Shown in pieces: positions 1 through 5,777 of a stretch of DNA of 7,489 nucleotides. The stretch's first letter is position 1. Every line of letters starts with the position of its first letter. The notes below the pieces were generated by a model. The model did not search any database. It was given only the letters and a program-made list of their open reading frames with translations, and had not been told where the DNA came from. The stretch is from a bacterium. GTDB lineage: Bacteria > Bdellovibrionota_C > UBA2361 > SZUA-149. The stretch is taken from contig QIGM01000088.1 in NCBI GenBank assembly GCA_003230795.1, positions 1-7,489 of the forward strand, read 5' to 3'. A program made the position numbers and the translations under genes.

Positions 1-471
1 GCTGTTTGCTTGTTCAATGTTCAATAACGCCTCTTTCGTTGGCAGGCCACCGCCGAAGCCAGTCAGTTTTCCGCTGGAACCGATCACTCGGTGGCAGGGG
101 ATAATCACGGGAATCGGATTTCGACCGTTTGCTGCGCCAACCGCACGCATCGCCTTGGGATTACCGAGACGTGCCGCGATTTCCCCGTAGGAAACCGTCT
201 CGCCGTAAGGGATTTTCTTGAGCTGGTTGAGCACATTCAATTGAAACGGCGTCCCACTGGGATCAATCCGTAAGGAGAATTCTTTCAGCGACCCAGCAAA
301 GTATTGTTTCAACTGAACCTTGGCTTCCTTGAATATTGTATCTCTCAGCTCCCAAGCGGGCTCTGCACGCCGCCGTTTGGGACCATCAGGAAAACCAAGT
401 TCGCGCAGGGCTTGCCGGTCACCAGCCAGCAGCAGTTCACCAATCGGAGTGTCTAGGTAGGTGTAGAACAT
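1..471 (-). CDS. ogt: Methylated-DNA--protein-cysteine methyltransferase (Ogt/MGMT family), 3' end cut off by window edge
   Basis: Suicide repair enzyme that moves the methyl group from O6-methylguanine (and O4-methylthymine) in DNA to its own cysteine. Reading the minus strand from the ATG at 469-471 gives 157 codons open to the window edge. The active-site motif PCHRV is at about residues 125-129, with Cys126 as acceptor. Upstream of it are the helix-turn-helix region with the IPYGETVSYGEIA signature (about 87-99) and RAVGAANGRNP (about 109-119), which supplies the arginine finger and the Asn hinge. GFGGGLPTKEALLNIE after the active site matches the usual C-terminus, so only a few residues are probably missing. 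The start lies 5 bp past the stop of the Ada-AlkA fusion, and a GGAG over that gene's last codons serves as ribosome site, so translational coupling is likely. Family identity is very secure; Ogt versus other single-domain MGMT names is a matter of convention. Confidence 0.95.
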   Translation of the reverse strand, partial: MFYTYLDTPIGELLLAGDRQALRELGFPDGPKRRRAEPAWELRDTIFKEAKVQLKQYFAGSLKEFSLRIDPSGTPFQLNVLNQLKKIPYGETVSYGEIAARLGNPKAMRAVGAANGRNPIPVIIPCHRVIGSSGKLTGFGGGLPTKEALLNIEQANS

Positions 472-476
472 GTAAT

Positions 477-1970
477 CTATTCTCCTGAATCCGCCAACGA
501 ATTCCATAAGTGCATCGCCGCATAGGCACGCCAAGGCCGCCAACGTTCGGCACGCTTCGCCAAGTTTTTCGGGGTACTCTTCTTACCCGGCTCGATCCCC
601 TTGAGCAGCCCAAGGTCCGACGCCGGAAACGCATCTGGATCTCTCAATACTCGCATCGCAACATACTGCGCGGTCCACTCACCGATCCCTCGAATGGCCT
701 GAAGCTTTTGGCAAAACTTCTCTGGCTCTTGTGCGGAGTCAAACTTGATTTCACCTTCTTCACTCGCCGCAGCCAGTCGGCGTATCAACTCAACACGGCT
801 TTGGGTAATTCCAAGATTAGTCAAACGTGCCTTGACCAATCGAGCAGGAGTCGGAAAAACACGGGATAGAGTACTCTCGCCCCTAGAACTTCTGGGCACT
901 ATCTGCTGAACATCAAATGGCTGTCCATAACGCTCTGTTAATCGACCGGCAATCGTAGTCGCCGCCTTCACTGAAATCTGCTGTCCAAGAACAGCTCGGA
1001 CGGTCAACTCAAACCCATTCCACGCACCAGGTACACGAATGCCAGGCTGACGCCGCACCAGAACGCCCAGTCGCTTGTCTTGTCCGAGCCATTGTGCGAT
1101 CTCTAAAATTGGCGCATCGAGATCGAGCGCCTCTCGTGCAATTTGAGTTACCTCAAACAAGTGCTCAGTTGCAACAGCATAAATCGTCAACATCAGAAAA
1201 CCCGGAGATTCCGCTGGTCGCACTTCGACGACGCCCGGCTGGCCAGCAACCGTAAACGTTCTCGTGTACCGATCATCGACCACCTCTTCAACCCCCGGCG
1301 TTGCCCGCACGGCCAGAAAACGCAACATAGAACTCCAGTCGAATGGCTCTCGATAGGGCAGACGCAAGGTCATTCCCATTCGACGATTGCAGGAATTGTG
1401 AGGGATATTCCGTCTGCGTTTTCGCAATTCACTGGGAGTACGTCCGTAAGTGTTTTTGAATTGATCATTGAAGCGACGCACACTCCCATACCCTGCCGCA
1501 AGGGCTACTTGGGTCATCGTCAAGCTCGTTTCATCGAGAAGTCGCTTAGCAAAATGCAAACGCCCCGTATGGGCAACTGCCAATGGCGAGGCTCCAAGAT
1601 GTTGATTGAAAAGTCGTCGCAAGTGGCGATCTGTCACCCCGAGTCGTTCTGCAAGCTGAATAACATTGCCTTGATTCAGTGCACCGTCGGCAATAAGCCG
1701 CAGCCCACGTCGCACCGTGGTCGAAGTACCATACCAAGCTGGCGAGCCAGGGGCACATTCGGGACGACAACGCAGACAGGGCCGAAAACCAGCTTCCGAG
1801 GCGGCAGCGGCACTTGCAAAGAACAACACGTTTTGAGCCTTGGGCATCTTTACCGGACAGATTGGCCTACAATAGATACTCGTCGTCTTCACTCCAATAA
1901 AGAACCGTCCGTCGAAACGCACATCACGAGTCAATCGAGCGCGTTCATAAATGTCGGCGCTTAGTTGCAT
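477..1970 (-). CDS. alkA: Ada-type alkylation sensor / AraC-family regulator fused to AlkA DNA-3-methyladenine glycosylase
   Basis: A fusion of 497 residues when begun at the ATG at 1968-1970. Residues 1-75 are the Ada N-terminal zinc domain. Cys34, Cys38, Cys65 and Cys68 have exactly the spacing of E. coli Ada Cys38/42/69/72, with Cys34 (in YCRPIC) the expected acceptor of methyl groups from DNA methylphosphotriesters. Residues about 80-190 are an AraC-type double helix-turn-helix. From about 205 on is an AlkA N-terminal fold and a helix-hairpin-helix glycosylase: VLGQQISVKAA, hairpin IRGIGEWTAQY, and the catalytic Asp at about 452 in FPASDLGLL. The domain set predicts a methylation-switched activator that also removes alkylated bases. 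An in-frame GTG at 2024 would add 18 residues. I prefer 1970 because the Ada domain normally starts there and the candidate -10 lies between the two; neither start has a strong Shine-Dalgarno. The C-terminal methyltransferase of E. coli Ada is absent and is supplied by the adjacent ogt. Confidence 0.93.
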   Translation of the reverse strand: MQLSADIYERARLTRDVRFDGRFFIGVKTTSIYCRPICPVKMPKAQNVLFFASAAAASEAGFRPCLRCRPECAPGSPAWYGTSTTVRRGLRLIADGALNQGNVIQLAERLGVTDRHLRRLFNQHLGASPLAVAHTGRLHFAKRLLDETSLTMTQVALAAGYGSVRRFNDQFKNTYGRTPSELRKRRRNIPHNSCNRRMGMTLRLPYREPFDWSSMLRFLAVRATPGVEEVVDDRYTRTFTVAGQPGVVEVRPAESPGFLMLTIYAVATEHLFEVTQIAREALDLDAPILEIAQWLGQDKRLGVLVRRQPGIRVPGAWNGFELTVRAVLGQQISVKAATTIAGRLTERYGQPFDVQQIVPRSSRGESTLSRVFPTPARLVKARLTNLGITQSRVELIRRLAAASEEGEIKFDSAQEPEKFCQKLQAIRGIGEWTAQYVAMRVLRDPDAFPASDLGLLKGIEPGKKSTPKNLAKRAERWRPWRAYAAMHLWNSLADSGE

Positions 1971-1975
1971 GTTTT

Positions 1976-2005
1976 TGCTTTCTTTTGCCCCTGCTTTCTT
2001 TTGCC
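1976..2005. repeat. 14-bp direct repeat just upstream of the Ada-AlkA start
   Basis: On the minus strand the word GGCAAAAGAAAGCA occurs twice, at 1992-2005 and 1976-1989, with a 16-bp period, immediately before the preferred start codon at 1970. A shorter related word, AGAAAGCAAA, lies in the opposite orientation at 2075-2084. The AAAGCA core resembles the Ada box of E. coli (AAAGCGCA), so these may be binding sites for the Ada domain encoded next door. If the GTG at 2024 is the real start, the repeat would be coding. The repeat is certain; the binding role is inference. Confidence 0.6.
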
Positions 2006-2010
2006 TGAGT

Positions 2011-2037
2011 ATCATAGTCATCACAAAACACCGTAAA
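2011..2037 (-). promoter_or_regulatory. Possible promoter of the ada-alkA / ogt operon
   Basis: TATGAT at 2011-2016 on the minus strand is a good -10. Upstream there is only a poor -35 (TTTACG at 15 bp, 2032-2037), which would fit a promoter that needs an activator such as methylated Ada. Transcription would begin near 2004, so the 14-bp repeats would lie in the leader and the ATG at 1970 would be the start. This is an unverified reading by eye. Confidence 0.25.
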
Positions 2038-2342
2038 ACAGGAAATCTATAGCGTGATGGACTATACAGTACATAGAAAGCAAATCTAGCCAGAATCGGA
2101 CTTCATCATTAAAGAAGGTTGTCTCTTGCAGGACGCCTTATCCCTCGACCCTTGGAGAGATGCTCCACCGAATGCGTTCCAAAGCATCTGGAGAAAAGTG
2201 AAACGGTTGGAATCAGTAGGTTGTGGTTTGTTGCTTACGTTGTTCAGGTGTTAAGCAAGCTCTAGCAGTCCGCAGCTATTCTTGATAAGCTTTTTTTGGT
2301 GAATAATCGACGTTTTCTCGACTGATATATAAGGACTAAAAC
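2025..2342. other. Intergenic region between divergent ada-alkA and ybdG
   Basis: About 320 bp between divergent genes with no convincing gene. It should hold the promoters of both sides. The plus strand has a 43-codon open frame at 2126-2254 beginning with TTG after AAGG; it matches nothing I know. Just before ybdG, AAGGA at 2331-2335 sits 7 bp before the GTG start and is a good ribosome site. AATAAT at 2302-2307 could be a -10, but no good -35 accompanies it. No strong hairpin or repeat other than the single inverted AGAAAGCAAA at 2075-2084. Confidence 0.5.
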
Positions 2343-3596
2343 GTGCTCCACGCATTTGATACAGTTCGAACCTACCTTGAACAATACGGTTTGCATCCTA
2401 CGGCGGCATTTCTTCTGACGCGCACGCTGGTCGTCGTCGGGGTGCTGTTGCTGAGCGTCCTCGCGAATTTCATTGCGAAAAAATACGTACTGAAGCTTGT
2501 TCACTATTTTGCGCGCAAGAGCCGCACGCGTTGGGATGACATTTTTGTCCGTGAAAGGGTATTTGAGCGGGTCTCTCACTTGGCGCCAGCGTTGGTACTC
2601 TATATCTGTGCAGCCTTGATGTTTTATACAGAGCCCAAGCTTGCTCAGATTACCGAACGCGTTGCGGTAGCGTATATGGTTGTAGTCGGCTGCTTAATAG
2701 CAGATGCCTTGCTAAGTTCAGGGCTTGGTATCTACGAAGATTACGAGATTGCCAAGCAGCGTCCGATTAAAGCCTATCTGCAAGTGCTGAAGATTTTCGT
2801 TTACCTTGTGAGTGCCATTTTTGTCCTTTCTGTGCTCATAGGCGAATCTCCCTGGGCTCTGCTGAGCGGACTCGGTGCTCTTACCGCAGTGCTGATGCTC
2901 GTGTTCAAGGATTCTATCCTCGGCTTTGTAGCCAGCATTCAGCTTGCCGCCAATAATATGGTGCGCCCTGGCGACTGGATTGAGATGCCAAAGTACGGCG
3001 CCGACGGCGATATCATCGATGTCTCACTTGCCACGGTCAAGGTGCAGAACTGGGATAAAACCATTACAACGATTCCCACATATGCACTTCTCTCCGACTC
3101 GTTCAAAAACTGGCGCGGCATGTCGGAATCGGACGGTAGAAGAATCAAACGCGCATTAAGCATCGACATGAATACCATTTGTTTTTGCGACGAAGATATG
3201 CTGGAGCGGTTCAAAGGTATCGACCTTCTAAGCGATTATATTACTGGAAAAGAGAAAGAGATTGCCGCATACAACTGCGAGAAGGAAATAGACGAGCGAG
3301 AGATGGTGAACGGCCGTCGAATGACGAACATCGGCGTATTTCGGGCGTATGTCGTGAGCTACCTTCGCAGTCACCCGCAGATTAACAAAAATATGACGTT
3401 TTTAGTGCGTCATCTACAGCCGACGGAACAGGGGCTGCCAATTGAGATCTATGTCTTTAGCAGCGACAAAGTGTGGGCGCATTACGAGGGCATACAAGCC
3501 GATATCTTTGATCATATTCTCGCCGTGATTCCGGAGTTCGGTCTAAGAGTGTTCCAGAACCCAAGCGGCTACGATTTTCGCGGCATCGCCGCCTGA
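2343..3596 (+). CDS. ybdG: Mechanosensitive ion channel of the YbdG/MscM type (MscS superfamily)
   Basis: A 417-residue inner-membrane channel that likely opens under membrane tension on hypo-osmotic shock and releases solutes. Length and order match E. coli YbdG (about 415). Hydrophobic segments lie at about 22-45, 79-96, 105-128 and 148-167, followed by the pore helix and start of the beta domain at about 169-215 (LLSGLGALTAVLMLVFKD, then NMVRPGDWIEM). The YbdG hallmarks follow at about 216-273: KYGADG, TVKVQNWD, TITTIPT, SDSFKNW and GRRIKR. The C-terminal cytoplasmic part has RRMTNIGVFRAYV and IQADIFDHILAV, again as in YbdG and unlike small MscS. GTG at 2343 is the start: AAGGA lies 7 bp upstream and an in-frame stop occurs two codons before. 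It appears monocistronic. The family is secure; physiological conductance cannot be read from sequence. Confidence 0.94.
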   Translation: MLHAFDTVRTYLEQYGLHPTAAFLLTRTLVVVGVLLLSVLANFIAKKYVLKLVHYFARKSRTRWDDIFVRERVFERVSHLAPALVLYICAALMFYTEPKLAQITERVAVAYMVVVGCLIADALLSSGLGIYEDYEIAKQRPIKAYLQVLKIFVYLVSAIFVLSVLIGESPWALLSGLGALTAVLMLVFKDSILGFVASIQLAANNMVRPGDWIEMPKYGADGDIIDVSLATVKVQNWDKTITTIPTYALLSDSFKNWRGMSESDGRRIKRALSIDMNTICFCDEDMLERFKGIDLLSDYITGKEKEIAAYNCEKEIDEREMVNGRRMTNIGVFRAYVVSYLRSHPQINKNMTFLVRHLQPTEQGLPIEIYVFSSDKVWAHYEGIQADIFDHILAVIPEFGLRVFQNPSGYDFRGIAA

Positions 3597-3659
3597 GAAA
3601 GGAGGCAGTGAATTTTTTACTAGACTGAGTTTCGGAGATTTGCAACTCACCGAAAAAAT

Positions 3660-3735
3660 TGGCTCCCCGGACAGGACTCGAACCTGTGACAAGGTGATTA
3701 ACAGTCACCTGCTCTACCAACTGAGCTACCGGGGA
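3660..3735 (-). tRNA. tRNA-Asn (anticodon GTT), with encoded CCA
   Basis: A 76-nt cloverleaf on the minus strand: acceptor arms TCCCCGG and CCGGGGA pair perfectly; D stem GCTC/GAGC; anticodon stem GGTGA/TCACC enclosing CTGTTAA with anticodon GTT at 3702-3700; five-base variable loop; T arm ACAGG-TTCGAGT-CCTGT. The discriminator is G and CCA is encoded at 3662-3660. GTT reads the Asn codons AAC and AAU. It stands alone between ybdG and the DUF3147 gene. A perfect TTGACA lies upstream on the same strand (3786-3781) but no good -10 sits at the expected distance, and I see no clean terminator downstream. Spurious protein frames across it come from the tRNA itself. Confidence 0.97.
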
Positions 3736-3859
3736 ATATTGGTAGGTTGGACGAGTGTTTTTCGCGTATGGCGGGCCTGGTGTCAAGAATTGATATTAAA
3801 TAGTAGAAAAGTGAGCAAATAGAAGGGTTTTTGGTCGCGTCTTTTGGCTGCTTCTCGTT

Positions 3860-4213
3860 ATGCTTGACGCCATGTTTCCCCTTGTATTGAAGACCTTGAT
3901 TACTGCTGTGCTTGTTGTTGCCGTTGCTGAGGTTGCGAAGCGCTCTTCTTTGCTGGCTGGCTTTTTGGCTTCATTGCCGCTGGTGTCGATACTTGCCTTG
4001 ATTTGGCTCTACCGAGACTCGGGGGATGTTGGGCGAGTGGCTAGTTTGGCGAGTAATATTTTCTGGATGGTCTTACCCTCTCTTTGTCTATTTCTTATCT
4101 TACCTCAACTTCTTCGGGCGGGTGTTGGATTCTACCTGTCTATGCTGCTTTCTTGCGCGGCTACGGCTGTGGCCTATTTATGCACAGGGGTAGTTATTTC
4201 TCGGCTATCGTAG
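3860..4213 (+). CDS. Small four-helix inner-membrane protein, DUF3147 family
   Basis: 117 residues, almost wholly hydrophobic, with predicted membrane helices at about 6-24, 31-51, 64-84 and 90-113. The core AEVAKRSSLLAGFLASLPL, IWLYRDSGD and NIFWMVLPSL (about 23-75) is what I recall for DUF3147 membrane proteins, which are distantly like the GlpM/YdgC family. Their function is not established and nothing here reveals a substrate. The first ATG is at 3860 and another is at 3872; neither has a Shine-Dalgarno, so the start is uncertain and the shorter form (113 residues) is equally possible. The gene converges on panD, 36 bp apart; the short gap contains a direct repeat. No operon partner. Confidence 0.8.
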   Translation: MLDAMFPLVLKTLITAVLVVAVAEVAKRSSLLAGFLASLPLVSILALIWLYRDSGDVGRVASLASNIFWMVLPSLCLFLILPQLLRAGVGFYLSMLLSCAATAVAYLCTGVVISRLS

Positions 4214-4240
4214 CGTTCGAGAGAGGGGCGTTCGAGAGAG
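4213..4240. repeat. 13-bp direct repeat between the convergent DUF3147 gene and panD
   Basis: GCGTTCGAGAGAG occurs at 4213-4225 and 4228-4240 (15-bp period), starting at the last base of the DUF3147 stop codon. It is purine-rich and has no hairpin with a T run, so it is not an obvious terminator. It probably arose by slippage duplication in a spacer. Confidence 0.6.
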
Positions 4241-4249
4241 AGGAGGGCC

Positions 4250-4639
4250 CTATCTAAGCTTAGGACCCGCTACTTCCGGGCCAAGGTGGTCTATCTTGTT
4301 TTCCGCGTCTACAAAGACCAGGTAGGGCTTGTGCGATGGCACGGAGTTCTCAGGAATGAGCTTGAATGAAGCAATAATTATCATATCCCCTGGGCTAGCC
4401 TTATGGGCGGCTGCTCCATTGATGCAGATATCTCGAGCACCTGCTTCCCCAGCGATCGTATAAGTCTCAAATCGAGTGCCCTGAGTAATGTTCCAAATCT
4501 GTACTGCCTCATTGTCGTAGAGGCTAGCCGCCTCCAGCAGATCGGGTGGAATAGTAATACTGCCTTCGTAGTGCAGATCGGCTTGGGTGACCGTCGCCCG
4601 ATGAATCTTGGCGTGAAGGACTTTGCGGAGGCTTTCCAT
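4250..4639 (-). CDS. panD: Aspartate 1-decarboxylase (pyruvoyl enzyme)
   Basis: Converts L-aspartate to beta-alanine, the precursor joined to pantoate in pantothenate and CoA synthesis. Numbering from the ATG at 4639 (129 residues; E. coli 126): the precursor motif HYEGS ends at Ser27, so self-cleavage between Gly26 and Ser27 would make the pyruvoyl group. The family residues are present: Lys11, Arg56 and Tyr60 in TRFETY, and NGAAAH at 74-79, followed by PGDMIIIASF. The C-terminus (KPYLVFVDAENKI) is typical of the longer bacterial forms. An upstream in-frame ATG at 4663 would add eight residues, but it lies in the loop of a GC-rich hairpin and the family normally begins near the inner ATG. 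Neither start has a good ribosome site. panB and panC are not nearby. Divergent from the sseB unit. Confidence 0.95.
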   Translation of the reverse strand: MESLRKVLHAKIHRATVTQADLHYEGSITIPPDLLEAASLYDNEAVQIWNITQGTRFETYTIAGEAGARDICINGAAAHKASPGDMIIIASFKLIPENSVPSHKPYLVFVDAENKIDHLGPEVAGPKLR

Positions 4640-4656
4640 AGAATAACAGTTAAATT

Positions 4657-4669
4657 TCCCCATCGGGGA
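4657..4669. promoter_or_regulatory. GC hairpin in the panD leader
   Basis: TCCCC-ATC-GGGGA, five-base arms and a three-base loop, 18 bp upstream of the panD start. On the panD strand the loop contains the upstream in-frame ATG (4663), so this start would be hidden in RNA. The flanks extend the symmetry partly (AAA on one side, TTT on the other). It could be an operator or an RNA structure; no long T run follows it on either strand, so it is not a standard terminator. Confidence 0.4.
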
Positions 4670-4670
4670 G

Positions 4671-4686
4671 TTTTAGACTTCTAAAA
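4671..4686. promoter_or_regulatory. Perfect palindrome upstream of panD, possible operator
   Basis: TTTTAGA-CT-TCTAAAA: two seven-base arms around a two-base centre, one base away from the panD leader hairpin. The size and AT richness suit a dimeric repressor's operator. I do not recognise the regulator. Confidence 0.4.
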
Positions 4687-4760
4687 GGCTTATCTATTGC
4701 CGCGGAAATTTGTCTTCCGTCTCCTGCATCAATAGTATTCGAGATTATCGGGAAGGAGTT

Positions 4761-4785
4761 ATTCCTGAATAATATAGTCGGATAC
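4761..4785 (+). promoter_or_regulatory. Sequence resembling a type 1 IscR site upstream of sseB
   Basis: Compared by eye with the 25-base E. coli type 1 IscR consensus (half-sites ATASYYGACTR and YAGTCRRSTAT separated by WWW), this stretch agrees at 21 of 25 positions: ATTCCTGAATA, then ATA, then TAGTCGGATAC. Mismatches are at positions 3, 9, 22 and 25. It lies about 75 bp before the sseB start, where a promoter is expected, but I find no strong -35/-10 pair to anchor it. An alternative dyad, ATAGT-N5-ACTAT, overlaps at 4774-4788. Whether the organism has IscR is unknown. Confidence 0.3.
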
Positions 4786-4838
4786 TATGGCCGGAGACAT
4801 TAAGTGCGGCCAGTAGTTCTTAGACTGCGGAATTGACC

Positions 4839-4862
4839 ATGAGTTTGCAAGTGCGGGTGTGA
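4839..4862 (+). CDS. Possible seven-codon leader peptide coupled to sseB
   Basis: ATG at 4839 encodes MSLQVRV and ends in a TGA whose last base is the first base of the sseB ATG (TGATG). A weak ribosome site, GGA at 4829-4831, stands 7 bp before this ATG, whereas sseB itself has no clear one. The arrangement suggests stop-restart translation. It is too short to judge by coding statistics, so it could be chance. Confidence 0.3.
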   Translation: MSLQVRV

Positions 4863-5770
4863 TGACAGAAGAGGAACGGGAACCAAAGGAACTTACGAAG
4901 TTGCTAGAGGACGCTGCCGCCGACAAGCCGGGTGCTGCTGAGGCGTTCTTTCAAACGCTACTTCGCTCTGAGGTGTATGTGCCGGTAAAGCCAGGCTCTC
5001 AAGCTGAGTCTTGGAAAGGTGGTGCACTCCCTGAAGTAGGTGAGGGAGGTCTATCTCAATTCGGCTTTGCGACAGTCGAATACGAAGGAAGCGAATGCCT
5101 GCCGATTTTTTCCGAAGAAGAGTTTGTTGCTCATTGGGCTGAGCGCGAGCAAGGGTCAGTGTTGAAGGAATTCAAGTCCTTGATTTGGATTGTTGGAAGC
5201 GACCTTTGGATGTATCTCAATCCCAATCAGGAAGTAGGGAAAGAAATCACTTCGTGGGAACTGGAAGCTATCAGAGAGGGCGGCGAAGAGGCGATAAAAG
5301 ATCTAGTAGCAGCTCTTAACGACGAGCCTCTTGCTGATATCGAAGTTCGTTCTGCAAACGATCTCTTCCCTAAGTTACGTCAAAGTCTTATCGGCGCAGT
5401 TGATATTCACCCAGAAATTGAAGAAGCATTTTTAGTTGCAGTGAAAGAAGGTGGCTCGGAGCACGAGCGGCCGATGGTGGGTATTCGATATTCGAAAGCA
5501 ACGAAGCCAAAGCGCGACTACGTAAAAAATGAGATTGAAGAGACTGCTAAAGACTTCGAAAGCGAAGGGGCGGCTTATGTTTTCGTGATTGACGATCTTG
5601 GAGACAAGTCAAGTCCAAATCATGCACTCTTTGACGAAGCGACGCCTTTCTATATCAAGCCTAAGGTGTCTGGCACCTTAGAGCGAGCAAAAGCAAAGCT
5701 TAAGCTGGTGCTTGGTAAGGGTGAGGAGGAATCGCAAGCCGAAGACGATTCGGCTGAGCCGAGTTCCTAA
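4862..5770 (+). CDS. sseB: SseB-family protein with acidic tail
   Basis: 302 residues from the ATG at 4862 (a GTG one codon earlier is also possible). It aligns along its length with E. coli SseB (about 258): ELTKLLEDAA...AFFQTLLRSEVYVPV near the N-terminus, then FPIF-like LPIFSEEEF, LWMYLNPNQEVGKEI and WELEAI of the SseB N-domain, and after a linker the C-domain with IHPEIEEAFLVAVKEG, MVGI and ATPFYIKP. E. coli SseB is known only from enhanced serine sensitivity when overexpressed; its molecular role is not established, and it lies beside the isc iron-sulfur cluster genes. This copy is about 45 residues longer, partly from an acidic, serine-rich tail (last 20 residues). No signal peptide or membrane segment, so cytoplasmic. 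It forms an operon with the next gene, whose ribosome site overlaps this stop. Family call good; function unknown. Confidence 0.82.
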   Translation: MTEEEREPKELTKLLEDAAADKPGAAEAFFQTLLRSEVYVPVKPGSQAESWKGGALPEVGEGGLSQFGFATVEYEGSECLPIFSEEEFVAHWAEREQGSVLKEFKSLIWIVGSDLWMYLNPNQEVGKEITSWELEAIREGGEEAIKDLVAALNDEPLADIEVRSANDLFPKLRQSLIGAVDIHPEIEEAFLVAVKEGGSEHERPMVGIRYSKATKPKRDYVKNEIEETAKDFESEGAAYVFVIDDLGDKSSPNHALFDEATPFYIKPKVSGTLERAKAKLKLVLGKGEEESQAEDDSAEPSS

Positions 5771-5777
5771 GGAGTAG

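Noticed and set aside
1143..1964. Long plus-strand frame of 273 codons
   Set aside because: Fully antisense to the Ada-AlkA fusion, which has clear domains and catalytic residues; no family resemblance in the shadow frame.
2059..2076. SOS-like CTGTATAG/CTATACAG words before ada-alkA
   Set aside because: Only half of a LexA box can be matched and the symmetry is short; not supported as an SOS site.
3591..3619. Possible terminator after ybdG (GCCT...AGGC then a T run)
   Set aside because: The stem is only four base pairs and the T run begins several bases after it, so it is not a convincing intrinsic terminator.
3633..3658. TTTCGG/CCGAAA inverted repeat downstream of the tRNA
   Set aside because: Six-base arms with a 14-base loop and no T run after the stem in the tRNA direction; too weak to call a terminator.
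3457..3786. Minus-strand frame of 109 codons across the tRNA
   Set aside because: Its centre (VAQLVEQ...SSPVRGA) is the well-known false translation of a tRNA gene; the rest is antisense to ybdG.
3758..3786. Consensus -35 (TTGACA) upstream of the tRNA on its strand
   Set aside because: No acceptable -10 at 16-18 bp (GAAAAA at that place), so it is not listed as a promoter.
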